DNA of 64,000 nt, taken from Seminavis robusta (lineage: Eukaryota; Bacillariophyta; Bacillariophyceae; Naviculales; Naviculaceae). The position numbers and the translations under genes are program-made. The DNA lies in contig CAICTM010000167.1 of NCBI GenBank assembly GCA_903772945.1, positions 38,082-102,081 of the forward strand, written 5' to 3'. The notes below the pieces were generated by a model, which did not search any database, was not told where the DNA came from, and saw nothing but the letters and a program-made list of their open reading frames with translations. Within the stretch, counting starts at the first letter, position 1, and every line of letters begins with the position of its first letter. Of the stretch, positions 53,479 through 64,000 are shown in pieces.

Positions 53479-54294
53479 TCACAGCTCGCTCTTTCGCTTG
53501 AGCAACCTGCTTGACACTTTCTTCCAGTAGCGCGAGAGCCCCCTGTCACTACTAGTCTCTGCGGTTGGAATAGGGAACTTCTTGATGTATGACAGCTCCC
53601 TTTTTGCTTTGGAGAGATCTTCGGTGGCTTCTATGATGGTCTTCTGGGCAGCCTCAAGTTCATCCTGCTTTTGATTTAGACTCTTGTCGTCAAGATAGCC
53701 GGCACATTCAATGAACGTCTGAAGTAGCCTGAACTTGGCTTGCATTTTATCACCAGCACACTCCAAAGGAAGTTTGCCACTGCAGTTGACGGCTTCCATT
53801 CCCTCGGGAAAAGCTTTGAGAATAAGGCGTAAGATCCTATCGGTGCAGTTGAACCTGAACGCCAAGTGAATAGGAAGATTGCCGTCAACATCTGCACAGC
53901 GCAAGCCTGCTGGGTACACCTTAATCAATTCCTTGACAGTGTTGAATGGAGCTCCATAGCAAATTGCTGCATGGATCGGCAGTTGTCGCCAAATCAGCCT
54001 GCCTTCGTCATCCTCGCAAACGACCCACGTCTCTGACTGTTCTTCCGCTGCTGCTTTGCAGCCTTCGTCGTAACTCTGGAAGGGAGAGAAACTGAACGTC
54101 CCAGTGTCTAAAAAGAAGTCTACGGCGCTCCAATCGTTGTTTTGGATGGCGTCGAAGAGCGCCGTGGACGTCAAGTGATCGACATTCAGCGCATTGACAT
54201 CGAACTCTCGGGACGATACAGTGCATTCGGAGAGATCCTCTTCGACTTCCGCACCATTGGAACAGCATTCCATGAACATACATGTATTATTCAT
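53479..54294 (-). CDS. ankyrin-type repeat protein
   Basis: Single-exon ORF of 271 residues. After an acidic N-terminus, TALFDAIQNNDWSAVDFFLD starts an ankyrin-like array: RQLPIHAAICYGAPFNTVKE with LIKVYPAGLRCADVDGN, then LPIHLAFRFNCTDRILRLIL with AFPEGMEAVNCSGKLPLE. The LPIHxA...VxxLIxxYPxGxxxxDxxG spacing is the diatom variant of ankyrin repeats common in stramenopiles. A coiled coil (DELEAAQKTIIEATEDLSKA) and a basic C-terminus (RYWKKVSSRLLKRKSE) follow. A protein-binding scaffold is likely; partners unknown. A hydrophobic ORF overlapping its end (53265-53549) raises the chance of an alternative membrane-anchored C-terminus. Confidence 0.72.
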   Translation of the reverse strand: MNNTCMFMECCSNGAEVEEDLSECTVSSREFDVNALNVDHLTSTALFDAIQNNDWSAVDFFLDTGTFSFSPFQSYDEGCKAAAEEQSETWVVCEDDEGRLIWRQLPIHAAICYGAPFNTVKELIKVYPAGLRCADVDGNLPIHLAFRFNCTDRILRLILKAFPEGMEAVNCSGKLPLECAGDKMQAKFRLLQTFIECAGYLDDKSLNQKQDELEAAQKTIIEATEDLSKAKRELSYIKKFPIPTAETSSDRGLSRYWKKVSSRLLKRKSEL

Positions 54295-54755
54295 GTCTCT
54301 ACCGATCAGCCAAAGGAAGGGATCAACATGTTTGGCTTGTGATTTGAGCTGTCACCCATTGGCAGTGACAACCGTTTTACTGTTGGGATTTATTCGAGGT
54401 GCGCATTGTGGAGAGGAAAGGTGCGCCGCGTGCAAGAGTCCTCCAAATGGAACAAACGAGACACACCGGCAGAGCAACGAACTCACCCCAGGCTACTGTT
54501 CTGTACGGAATTATTAGAAGTGGTGTAAATCAGATAGCTTGAGTTTTTATGTAGTTACATGACAAAGTAATTGCAAAAGGAAGGTGAAAGCATTATGAAA
54601 AGCTTGCAGATCCATGGAGAGAAGGATCAAAAAAAAACGCAAAATCAGATGAGAGTGTGATGTGAATGCGTGCGAAAAATGAAGACTCATCGGCCCAGCC
54701 CAAAGTAGCGCCTACATTCTCCGTCTAGAGGGACAAAGCGGCGCTCACATCCCGT
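54295..54755. other. intergenic, nothing recognised
   Basis: About 460 bp between two minus-strand genes; upstream region of the ankyrin gene and 3' flank of the HSF gene. CATCCCGTCTAAAGGGATGG (54750-54769), a hairpin, overlaps the HSF stop region. Confidence 0.4.
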
Positions 54756-56360
54756 CTAAAGGGATGGAGGCATCATGAGCCCGGGGATTCCATTGATACC
54801 GTTGTTTTGCACATTGCCCTGTTGAAAACCAAGGATGGCAGCCATATCAGTGTTGGCAAGACGGGCTTCAAGAAGCTGACGCTGGAGCGCAGAGTTGGAC
54901 GAATCAAAGATCTGACCAACATTGGAGACGCCTCCGACTCCAGGAACGCCTCCCATGCCACCAAGGAAGCCTTGCTGTTGCAAGGAAGCAGGATTCAGAC
55001 CATTGGGGCGGCCATTGTTACCGAGCGAGAGAGCTGCGGCGGCCACCAAGCTGTTGTTATTCATCTGCAGTTGATCTTGTTGTCCAACAAACTGTTGTCC
55101 CATGCCTAGCTGTTGTCCAACAAACTGCTGGCCGAACTGTTGTCCTTGAAGACCTCCAGCACCACCACCACCACCAAAGGCACCAGGCTGACCCATCCCG
55201 TTCGAAGAAGCGAGGAGGTTCATGCGGTTGAAGATATCGGCACGCCGACGTTCCAGGAGAGCCAGTTCCACATCGGCATTGGCAAGGTCCGCCCCACCAC
55301 GACCCGCAGCGGCAATAGCCGGTGGGGTCAGTGTGGTCGTTGGCACGGGTGTGCTTTCCGGCAGAGGGTTGTCCCGGCTGAGAGCGTAAAAGTCCGGAGT
55401 GGGGCCGTCCTCCATCTTCTTTTTCTTGCTGAGGTCCTTGGTGGTCAGGCGTCGCATCTTATCGCAGAGGTGGGGCATACCGCGAAGGAACAGTTCGTCT
55501 TGAACGGAATAAGCAAACATCAAAACGTCATTCAACAGGAAGGGAGAAAAAGAAGACGCGAAAGAAACAAGGCAGACGTCAGAAACAAGAGGAGTACAAA
55601 AGTGGATAATAATAAAACGAAGAAAAAGTCATCAATGACCGTGAATCCGGAAGCTGTCTGACCGAAGCATGACACGTCGGACAAAGCACAGACGATTGGG
55701 CACCGGTCCGCCCTGCCCTTTCCTCCAAGGTTTCCATTCAAAAGTGCAGAGCACTCTAAGCGGCGACAAATCGGTTTCTGACCACTCAAATCAGTCGTTC
55801 CGGCCTTTCTTACTCGTGACACGTGAAAGAAACTGACCGACCCGTCTTCGCTTACCGGTACCAAGCAAACAAGCGCATGACCATGGCGGATAGCCAACAA
55901 CGATAGAGTGTAACTTACGGTAATAGGAATTGTAGTCGCTGCCATGTGTGATTCTCTTGAATCCCCAACCATTGACCTGACGGGCAAAGGAGGAATAGCG
56001 CCCATGGCGAAAGTAGAGAGGAATGACTCGCTCTTCGAATGCCTTTTGCTGGAGGATGCGCCAGCTCCTGCCATGAGGCAACCAAGCGATGATGTCTTGG
56101 AACTCAGGGTTAGACAAGATCATGTGGAGCTTCACTGGGAAGGTCGGCTCCTTGGCTGTTGTGCTTTGAGCGATGAGAGACGAGGCATCATTGTGCTTCT
56201 CGGGGAGGACCCGTGAAAAATCACGATACGAAGAGGTCATTTTGGACTTATCATCTGTACCGCCGTCGGCTTCCAGGTTGGCTGAGGAGATATTGTCTTT
56301 CTCGTCGCCCCCCTGGCGAATAGCGAGGAGCTGTGAGGCGAGATTGGGATCGTTGGACAT
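54756..56360 (-). CDS. heat shock factor (HSF-type) transcription factor, two exons
   Basis: Exon 1 56360-55919 and exon 2 55498-54756 join in phase 1 across a 420-bp intron (donor ACC|GTAAGT, acceptor TTCAAG) to give 394 residues. The HSF DNA-binding domain spans ~70-170: FPVKLHMILSNPEF, IIAWLPHGRSWRILQQKAFE, VIPLYFRHGRYSSFARQVNG (recognition helix), WGFKRITHGSDYNSYYH and, from exon 2, ELFLRGMPHLCDKMRRL, the usual diatom HSF ending. The C-terminal half is Gly/Gln/Asn-rich, a likely activation region, with no clear HR-A/B coiled coil. HSFs are greatly expanded in diatoms and most members have unknown targets. Met at 56360 is chosen because it begins a coherent N-terminus; an in-frame Met 44 codons upstream is probably 5' UTR. 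Confidence 0.88.
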
Positions 56361-57250
56361 GGTGATAATATTTATTTCTTGGTGTTGTTGTTGAAGTGGT
56401 TTTGGGTTATTTTGTTGCTGGAAAGGAAATGTGTCTCCTTCCGAAATTGCCAAAAAAAAGGAAGTGAAACCTTCCTTCAGGCAATTCAGCACCGCGTAGC
56501 TCCAGTACTCATCCTACACACCTGGCAACGAACGCTGAAACTCAAGGTTTCTCGAAGGTTTCCTTGTCAAGGAGCCGCCCGGCAGGCTCCCTCTTGGTAC
56601 AAAATCGCCGTTCAAAACCTCGTAGCAATGAGAATTTCATAGAGTACTATATTATCATATACAGTTATCATCGGACCATCAACGTCACTACTGGCCACAG
56701 ACAAAGGAGTGATCCGAATGCGTGTCAAGAGAGAAAGGTATTAACGAGGATCACCCTGATTGCTTCGGCTCAAACTTATTTTTGCGAAATCGAATCAAAT
56801 CAGTCGATTAGATTCCATTCAATCTTTGAAAACGTGGTCTGAGAGACCTCTGGAGCACACGTGTTGATCATACCGGTACCGGTACCGGTACTACTGTAGT
56901 ACATGTACGTAGCAGAAACGAGTTTCGAGTCTCGAGTGACTCAGTCAATGATCAAATTAGCTACATGTACAACAGCTGCGACAACTGTACGGCCCAATGC
57001 CCAATACCGTACTCTAGCTAGCTACTAGATCTAGCTATACCGGTAGGTACCTACTAGCTCCAGAGAGTACTGATAACAGAGCTATCTATGGTATTACTTG
57101 GACCACCAGTATGGGTACGATATCTCCAATCTCCCAGAGCCTACCAGCTACCGTAGTAGACAAACCACCTGGTAGACTTGTACTTTACCCTAGCTAGCTA
57201 AATGGAGAAGTTGGCAAATCTTTACAAGGTTGGATTGACTACTAGCTAGC
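56361..57250. repeat. intergenic with GGTACC/ACCGGT and CTAGCTAG clusters
   Basis: Upstream region of the HSF gene, then a zone dense in short palindromes: ATACCGGTACCGGTACCGGT at about 56870-56889, GTACATGTAC, and several CTAGCTAGCTA runs around 57010-57250. No gene is supported. Confidence 0.55.
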
Positions 57251-57575
57251 TACTACAGATCCTGATTGAACTGGCCAAAATTCCCGCCAACCACTTTTTT
57301 CACCCCTTGTTTGAGTTTTTTTTCTTGTTCGCGTAGAAATTGGGTAGGATCACTACTAGTAAGAACATTGGTCAGATCACACAAATATCAAGAACTTCCC
57401 AACGCACGGTAACCGGTACGGTAGAAGAAGAGGCACGAATGACGCCTCGAAAGAGCACACCGTAGAAAATATACTGCGAGCTACAGGGCTCGTTTCACAG
57501 TTTTTTTTCTGAAACAAGGGGTGAAAAAAGTGGTTGGTGGGAATTTTGGCCAGTTCAATCAGGATCTGTAGTAGT
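57251..57575. mobile_element. 325-bp element with 62-64-bp terminal inverted repeats
   Basis: Left arm 57251-57313 begins TACTACAGATCCTGATTG; right arm 57512-57575 is its reverse complement with a single clear mismatch (CCCGCC versus CCCACC) and ends CAGGATCTGTAGTA. The roughly 200-bp interior has no ORF of note. The length and near-identical arms fit a recently inserted non-autonomous DNA transposon (MITE). I could not define a target-site duplication. Confidence 0.8.
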
Positions 57576-59738
57576 ACCGGTACTTGTTTTATCTTCGGCC
57601 ATTGGACCAGGTCAACTTTGATCAAACGAGCTATCAAACGTAGCGTAAGCCAGTTCGGGCACTTACGCATGCGTTGATTGATGTTCTGTTTTTCTCGACC
57701 AAACAGAGGATTTCGTTCGTCCTTGAAAAATCAGGTTGAAGGCAAAGCTTTCTGTGAAAACGCAAGCCACTTCGCTTTTTCACTACTGAGCCAAAACGTC
57801 ACTCAAATTTGATTAGAATTCTCCATTTCTATTGGCCCTTGGCCTTCTTCTTTTGAGGCAACTTCCTTTTCCGGTGCCTCGCTTTCCAGTGATGGCTTAG
57901 CGGTTACTGATTACCAGCTTTTTGTTCGTGAGAAACTTTCCAGTGACACTTCCACTGCTCAGCATCCTATCAAGTTGACAGCACTACTAAGTCAATGATA
58001 GCATCAATAGTTCCAGCTAGGAAGTGAAAATGGCAGGTGCTGGGTATTAACTGCATTCTCAGTCTAATCCTTTTGTACACCTTTCTCCTCCGCTGATTGG
58101 CAACTAAGAACGAGACCTTTAAAACTTCTTTGAAACACAGTTCTCCACTCTATTCTCTGCACCAATAGCAATGATTCCCTTAAAACTTTTGGAACAGCCT
58201 AGATTCAGAAGGCTTCCGCTTTTTCATACTAATTTCCACAGAAACACAGAAACTTCTTCTTCACCGCATCACCTCGGGTCCAACGGTTACTGGGAGTGCC
58301 TCTGGTCTTACTGAAGCTCTAGCTGGACCAATAAAGATTTATTAGACTACATGTAAATATTATAGTGCTTTTCTCGGTTCGACAAGGATACACTGATACA
58401 CTGCCACACTGCCACAGTGTCTCAGCTCAGTAAAATAAATATAAAACCTGTACTCGAGTAGAGTAATAGTACTAGCTTGTACTCGAGCACAACTTTGATC
58501 TATCATACCACCTCAGCAGCTGGACTGTGTTTGTTCTAGGAGTAGCAATGGAGGATGACTGAAGATCTGCCTTTTGTGTGTCCGCGCATCTTAAAACCTA
58601 GTGATTCCTCAATTGCTGCCTTCGGAGATCAGGAAGCGAACCACATATCGCTGAGGACTGAAGACAACCTGACACTCTTGGAAACTCTGGAACCTGGAAC
58701 ACTCTCCTTCCATTCCTTCGAAACCATCGACGGCAAAGTAAATTTGATCCTCATCACCCATATTTAGCTAAGTAGCTATTATAGGTACCGGTATTGCATC
58801 TTCGAAGTCTATTAATAGCTAGAAAGGAAGTTTCTACTAGCTATAGTCGTCGCATCAGCTAGCAGCGCACCGTACCGGTATGCATACTTGCTGTTTCGGT
58901 GGTGAGAGCTTTGCTATTGGTTTGACTTGGCTACCTGGTATTGACTTGGCAATCGATAGATCCTGCCATGCGGCCATTGGATTGATCATTCCAACGTTTC
59001 TCTTAGAGCCAGCCTGCTATTAATACTACTAGCTTTGTCTAGTTGTCGCCCTCTACTGCAAGCCTTTCTTTCCTTCCAGTCGTTGCTCATTGCAGTCAGC
59101 ACTTCTGGCTGGAAAGAGCAGGAGCTGGAAGGAGGTGCAATCCTAACAGGACAGGATGGTGGTAATTGTATAATATATCGGAGAGAAGGTGCGGTACCTA
59201 GGCCAGATGCAGATGTAGAGTATTCCGTTTATCGTAGCCATGATAGCGCAACAAGGCTTCAAACCTCGGGTATACAAAGTCGATACCGGTACAGTCGAAT
59301 CGCGTTGTGATGTTGTGATTGCTGGGTCTCAAGACAATCCTGTAGCCATTTTGGATTCCTCTGTCACTTTTCCGTCGAAGCTCCCTGTCCACCAAGGATC
59401 CAGTTGGTACGGTACACTGTAGCTGCTTGTATGCGGAAGATGTCACACAGCTCAAAGGAGATATTTGAATATCTAAGCAGCTCAGCGGACTAATTGGTAC
59501 CGTACCGATACGACTGTACCGGTTAGGTTGTCGTGGATTGATTGACGCGACTCACTGTCACTCGTCACTCAGATCAACCCTAACCTCCAATTTTGCTTGC
59601 AGGCGGCAAAAACCGTTATGTCAGACTTTTAGGAGAAATCGCTCACAAAGTTTGTCTCAAAACCAGCCTTGCATAATTTTCTTCGACACAAAGCACTCGT
59701 ACAGCTTCAACGTTTCGACATCAACCAATTCCTCAACA
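57576..59738. other. gene-poor intergenic region
   Basis: About 2.2 kb without a supported gene. A short minus-strand frame near 57824-57895 (PSLESEAPEKEVASKEEG, then a stop) looks like a protein C-terminus but has no visible upstream exon. Plus ORFs at 58555-58767 and 59035-59310 are short and unrecognised. ACCGGT/GGTACC motifs recur near 57573, 58783, 58873, 59283 and 59500. Confidence 0.4.
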
Positions 59739-60718
59739 ATGGCGAAGAAAACTAAAGTTGTCAAGTCTAAGGTCTCAGTAAGCAGAAAGGCTGTTGCAGC
59801 AAAGCCCAAGTTGGTAGCGAAGCAGAAGAAAGCTGATGCTGGAAAGCACAAAAAGGTGGCGAAGCGGAAGAAGGATAATTCCAAATCGATGAGCACTTCG
59901 TTCACGCGAAAAACCATCACATCTGGCGAATTCGACAACATTGAGTTCACACATGTGATAGTAGGCGGAAAACAGGCTGGTCTGTTTGGCTTCTTAAAGC
60001 CCCCAAATGCAATGATCAAGGACAAGGCTATATTTGTTGCTACCGTGAACATCCGAAAGAAAGTTCTGTACAAGCCCTATGAGATTGATGTCGATCGGAG
60101 CCTCGTGCGGGAGCTTGACTGCTATGAGATTGTGGGACTCAGCAACAAAATCAACCAAACGGCCGAAGACGACGGAGATACAGAACTCCAAAAACACGAA
60201 CAGGGAAAGTGGTCTTGCAACAAGTGCCATTCACTCGTGAGCAACGAGAATGGCTACTGCCCGATCATCGTCAACGGAGAAATCTGCATGGGCACAAAGT
60301 CAATGCCAACGGGTGGTCCGATTGGATGGGCAGGATGCTTTGGTCATGTCAAAGAACCAGTTTATGCCGCTGTAAGTGCAACAGATCAAAAGTCAAGCAC
60401 CGTGCCATTGTGGAATACTGTCTGTTCACCCTCATCGTCCTCACACCTTTCTCCTGTTTCCTTTTTCTTTCTCAGGGATTGGTTGTATGCGTTAACTGTT
60501 CGGCAAAGAATGGAGTGGGCAGTGCTGTGTGCGTGGCATGCAAACAAAACCCGGTTGAGAAAGCAGCTGGGAAGCCCAACACACTTGGTGGGGCACCCGT
60601 CGTGGCCGCGGTGGAGCCAAGCGTTGGGTCCAGCACAGGCCAGCAGACAAGTGCCACCTTTATTTTTGGTGGTACGCCCGTCACAATTGGAGGCGTCGCC
60701 CCCAGCGCTGGTTCCTAG
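59739..60718 (+). CDS. basic zinc-finger protein with RanBP2-like fingers, two exons
   Basis: Exons 59739-60371 and 60476-60718 join in phase 0 (GCT|GTAAGT; TTTCTCAG) to give 291 residues. The N-terminus is Lys-rich (MAKKTKVVKSKVSVSRKAVA), as in nuclear or nucleic-acid-binding proteins. A folded part follows (IEFTHVIVGGKQAGLFGFLK, KAIFVATVNIRKKVLYKPYE). Two Cys clusters are seen: WSCNKCHSLVSNENGYCPI with a further CMG...AGC, and LVVCVNCSAKNGVGSAVCVA with CKQ, a CxxC-x(n)-CxxC spacing like RanBP2-type fingers. The C-terminus is Gly/Ala/Thr-rich with a single FG-like FIFGG. The ORF extends 67 codons upstream, but the ATG at 59739 has the better context (CAACAATGG) and starts the basic region. 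Nuclear role is inferred. Confidence 0.68.
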
Positions 60719-60977
60719 AGTGGCACAGCTTGAATGAAATTGGGAGGCGCAGCTCCTCATTCAGCAATCACAGGTCAAAATCGACTCGCCACACGACCAC
60801 ACGACATTCATTTCGAAAAGAATCCTCGTTCAAAGAGAAAGCGGCCACCTACATCAATAGGATTCAAAGAGAACAAATAAATAACGCGAAAACATTGTTT
60901 ACTTATTTTAAAATCCGGAAAAGCTGACAACGATGCGTCTTTTGGTCATACCGTACCAACAATCCATTTCATTTGCG

Positions 60978-62934
60978 CTACTGCACTGCAACCGAGCGGA
61001 GCAGACTCTCTTTGTTCAAGATTTGCCCGTTCGAGGGAATCTCGTAGTGATCCCCAGTTTCGTCAATGATGCGCTTTTTCACAGCATCAACTAGCCCAGG
61101 TTCCTTGGCATCGCACCCGCAGGATGGTTCATCCTTCTTTTCTGTGATGATATGGAAATCACGAAACCTGACAAACAGCTCTCCATAAAACTCAAGCCAT
61201 TGTTGGTGGACTGCATTTGCCGTACGAACACTGAACTGAGTCGCGAAATCCACAGCCTCTTTGGCTCCTTTGGTTTTGTATATTTTCAAGAGCTGGTCGT
61301 CCAAGGTTTGCACCTGCTTCAGCAAATCCCTTTGAAGGTTGTCAATCTTCTCCCTTACGACTGGGTATGCATCCTGCCAGCGGTAGTAGCAGAAATTGGA
61401 TACCATATTTTGAACCCAGAACGCCTTGGTCATATCCAACTTGAGCAACGGAGCAGGAACTCCATCTTGTGTTCCCTTGCCGACATATGGTTCTGCTACT
61501 TGCCAGTTGGAACCAAACACAGGTACACGAGGGGATGTAGACGAATCGTCCGCGGCGAACCAGACCAGTGCTGACAACTCGGCTGGCATCCATGGACGGA
61601 GCTGAGCGATGAAAGACCAACCTGTTCTCGGAGTTGCTAGGGTCCTTTCGTTGTGGTAGTGCTTTCCCTGGTACTCCCATACTCTGTTTGTCGGTTTCCG
61701 TGCATGTGTCAGAATCACCCGTAACAGAAACAAGAGAAACGCTTGGACATGCATGACCTTTGAGAGGTGGAAACTTACAGCGGCCTGGATCTGTAGGGCG
61801 ATGCAAAGATCCCCGCCCCATTGTCCTTTGCAGGGTCCAATTTGGTTCCTTCATAATGGCTGTTCATGAGTTGCATGACATCAATGAGAGACAACTTGGC
61901 ACGTGGTTTGATGAACAAAGGCATGCGTTTTGTAATGTTGATTCCCAACGCGTAGTCGAGATACTGTTGCTGAAAGCCTTCTTCCGCGATTTGTGAGAAC
62001 ATGGACCAAACTCTGGCCTCGCTCATTCTGGCGGATGTGAATTGTACAGGATTGTAGGTATCTGAGAAACTGAATTTCAAGGGATCGGCTGTGGACGGGT
62101 ACAGCCCATAGTGAACAGCAACGTCAACCACATCTTCTGCAAACAAGCAGTTTTGTGGATCATCGCGGGGAAATGTGGTTGTTCTGGCTTGATTCGCATG
62201 AGCCCCCACATATCCATCAGGAATCTTTTGGGCCACCCAAACGGCGCCAAGCTTTTTATATGTATCTCCACGTCCAATGAGTTCCATCATCCATACATCC
62301 CCTGACTTGTCCGAGATGGAGAAGGATTCCCCAGAACTGGCATATCCGTAAGCGTCTAGAAGCGCGTTGATTGTGTGAATAGCCTCCACAGCTGTCTTGG
62401 CTCGCTGAAGAGTAATGTAAATCAGTGATCCGTAATCCAAGACAGCTCCGAGAGCATCAATTTGTTTTTGGCCTGCCAATTCAGGAACACCTCCAAATGT
62501 CGATTCGCCAATCACCAGACCATGTTCGTTGCTGTTGCCAATAACGTTATAGGTACTGTTGACTTCTGGGATTTCTCCAAATCGAACACCAGAATCCCAA
62601 TCGAACACTTGCCGTAGTTCACCCGGCCCGCCTCGGCCTTCCGTGCGAGGGTAGTGGTAGAGCACTCCGTACAAGGAAACAGAATCTTTGATTGAGAAGC
62701 AGGAAAAAGCAATATGTGAGCGGCATGCTAACATCATTCCTGATGGGCGGGTTAGTACACAAGTATCCTCCACTTGCCCGCATTATATCCAATCATGGAG
62801 CTCCCATCTGCAGATGCCCCTGGAGTTACCAAAATATCTGTGCAACCGTTCGAAATAGTTGCCATCAAGACAAGCAACAATGTCAAGAGGAGCGGACCAC
62901 CACTCATGTTACTAGTATTACTGTAAGGGATCAT
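60978..62934 (-). CDS. secreted/lysosomal C69-family peptidase (dipeptidase), three exons
   Basis: Exons 62934-62778, 62685-61779 and 61683-60978 give 589 residues. Intron 1 (92 bp) is GC-AG (GCAAGT donor), intron 2 (95 bp) is GT-AG; phases 1 and 2 match. Residues ~11-30 are a signal peptide (LLLTLLLVLMATISNG) immediately followed by Cys31 in CTDILVTPGASADGSSMIGY, the N-terminal nucleophile exposed after processing in C69 Ntn-hydrolases. GYNADS spans the first intron. Further landmarks are NVIGNSNEHGLVIGESTFGG, ISDKSGDVWMMELIGRG, VGAHANQARTTTFP and, in exon 3, VWEYQGKHYHNERTLATPRT. Related enzymes are dipeptidases and secernin-like proteins; here a secretory or vacuolar peptide-degrading role is likely. 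Starting at Met10 is also possible. Confidence 0.88.
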
Positions 62935-63111
62935 CTTCAGACGTCGTTGTTCCTTTTAACAAACTAACTGTTTATGCACAACTCGACAACTCACTTCAAT
63001 GTCCAACTTTGTCAACAATCTTGTGATCTTGAAAAGAACAAGCAGCCGGAGGCTGATGTCCTCAACTGTCAAAAAGAGATTTGATTGGATTCCCCAATCG
63101 AATCCTTAACA
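62935..63111. other. upstream region of the C69 peptidase gene
   Basis: Short 5' flank leading into the repeats at the right end. No motif stands out. Confidence 0.35.
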
Positions 63112-63392
63112 TCTTTGGTCAAATCCTTTACCGTGTTCAACTGGACACACTAGCAAGTCTCCATAGCCAGCCAGTAAGGGTCCAAAGTACTGTGTCCAAC
63201 AGAACACACAATATCAATCCCTATCCTTGACAAGGAAAATGTCCCTTATGTCTTTGGCAAAACTTACACCGTGTTCATCTGGACACACTAGTGAGTCTGC
63301 ATAGCCAGCCAGAACTGGTACCCATATGTTGAAACTACTGTGTCCAGCTGAACACACAATATTAATCCCTATCCTTAACGAGGAAATGTCCT
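63112..63392. repeat. 138-bp direct repeat, two diverged copies
   Basis: Copy 1 about 63112-63245 and copy 2 about 63250-63392 share ACCGTGTTCAWCTGGACACA (63130 and 63268), then ATAGCCAGCCAG, ACTGTGTCCA, GAACACACAATAT and AATCCCTATCCTT in the same order, with scattered substitutions and small indels. The units contain the short palindrome-like pair TGTGTCC/GGACACA. No coding potential. Confidence 0.88.
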
Positions 63393-63413
63393 ATTGACCA
63401 AAAGCTGCAACAA

Positions 63414-63416
63414 ACA

Positions 63417-63465
<49 letters not shown>
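63414..63465. repeat. (AC)n microsatellite
   Basis: About 52 bp of AC repeats with one CC interruption, adjacent to the 138-bp repeats. Confidence 0.95.
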
Positions 63466-63466
<1 letters not shown>

Positions 63467-64000
63467 CCAGCCCATCGAGGTATTGGATTTACGGTTTAGT
63501 TTAGCTTGTGTTTCGTCTATACCGTACCGGCTCTATGTGTCTATTTACAAAATCACCACAAACAGGGTACCCTTGCTTTCTCACAGCCTACCCGGCTTGT
63601 ATCTTTTGCCATCCCCAGCTTGCTCCACTGATGAAGCAAACAGCGAAATTCCTAAGCTCAGAATTTGGAAATCAGCAAGCAACGGTATACCCATGGATAA
63701 ACATCCAATGGTAGATTCGTCGTAGATTAACTCTTAGTAGTGTCTACACACATCTCACACAACATCACACATCTCACACAACACTCAACGTACACACACC
63801 TACACACACATTCTCGTGTCGAGAAAGGATCTGTCGTCCCAGAACCACCAACCAAAACGCCATTTCAGCCCCTTCGAAACACCAACGAAGGCGCAACCAC
63901 TTTGAAGGTTCTGAACCTGACTCAAGAGTACTCATTATATCAAGGGTAACTCCAGTTGATTCTCCTTCGAACCCCCAACAAAGCATCATTGTCGTCGCTT
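63466..64000. other. right-end intergenic, nothing recognised
   Basis: About 535 bp with CA-rich low-complexity sequence at 63740-63815 (repeated ACATCTCACACAAC). Short ORFs at 63483-63989 show no recognisable feature. Confidence 0.4.

Noticed and set aside
53265-53549. Hydrophobic minus ORF as a membrane-anchoring exon of the ankyrin gene
   Set aside because: Overlaps the gene in another frame and no donor/acceptor pair with matching phase was convincing.
1-64000. tRNA, rRNA, CRISPR arrays or bacterial operons
   Set aside because: No tRNA-like B box with a matching cloverleaf, no rRNA core sequence and no regularly spaced repeats were found by eye; gene structure is eukaryotic. A tRNA scan would be the decisive test.

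Overview
The window looks like nuclear DNA of a eukaryotic microalga, most likely a diatom; a raphid pennate such as Seminavis is my guess. Genes are intron-poor and on both strands. Where introns occur they are mostly 86-166 bp with GT-AG ends (one is 420 bp, one is GC-AG). One protein carries a signal peptide followed by an F-at-+1 plastid-type cleavage motif. Several families are ones I associate with diatoms: a CHASE hybrid histidine kinase, an expanded HSF, a plant-type LRR membrane protein, a secreted DUF6174-like protein and a DUF7869 transposon-type gene. Species assignment is inference; no rRNA or organelle marker is present.

Layout. 1-6.2 kb: a UPF0489 gene running off the left edge, a divergent MIT-domain gene, a type I signal peptidase with a very long N-terminal region, and a coiled-coil gene broken by one in-frame stop. 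6.6-9.0 kb: a two-exon DUF7869 (RNase H-like, transposon-associated) gene. 9.9-15.1 kb: an acidic protein of unknown function, a probable plastid membrane protein and a secreted two-repeat protein. 15.1-20.3 kb: gene-poor, with a decayed dihydroflavonol-reductase-like pseudogene, two doubtful small ORFs and a small zinc-motif protein. 20.9-35.1 kb: one four-exon gene for a 4,648-residue protein combining SH3, SAP-like, a DUF3638/DUF3645 helicase-like core, EF-hands and a Vps62-like end. 35.4-45.4 kb: a three-exon F-box/Kelch gene, micro- and minisatellites, an LRR membrane protein and a three-exon CHASE hybrid histidine kinase. 45.4-49.2 kb: gene-poor, with a retroelement remnant, a cluster of perfect palindromes and a TTG microsatellite. 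49.2-56.4 kb: the CWC25 splicing factor, a small basic Ser-rich protein, a fold-back element, an ankyrin-type protein and a two-exon heat shock factor. 56.4-59.7 kb: gene-poor, with a 325-bp element with long terminal inverted repeats. 59.7-62.9 kb: a zinc-finger/FG protein and a three-exon C69 peptidase. The right end is satellite-like repeats.

The genes do not form a pathway; this is an ordinary mixed nuclear neighbourhood. The most unusual single item is the 4.6-thousand-residue multidomain protein. Across the intergenic DNA a palindromic GGTACCGGTACC-type motif and GAATC/GAATT pentamer arrays recur and are not explained by the genes. All exon joins were derived by matching splice-site consensus to reading-frame phase; none is backed by transcript data.
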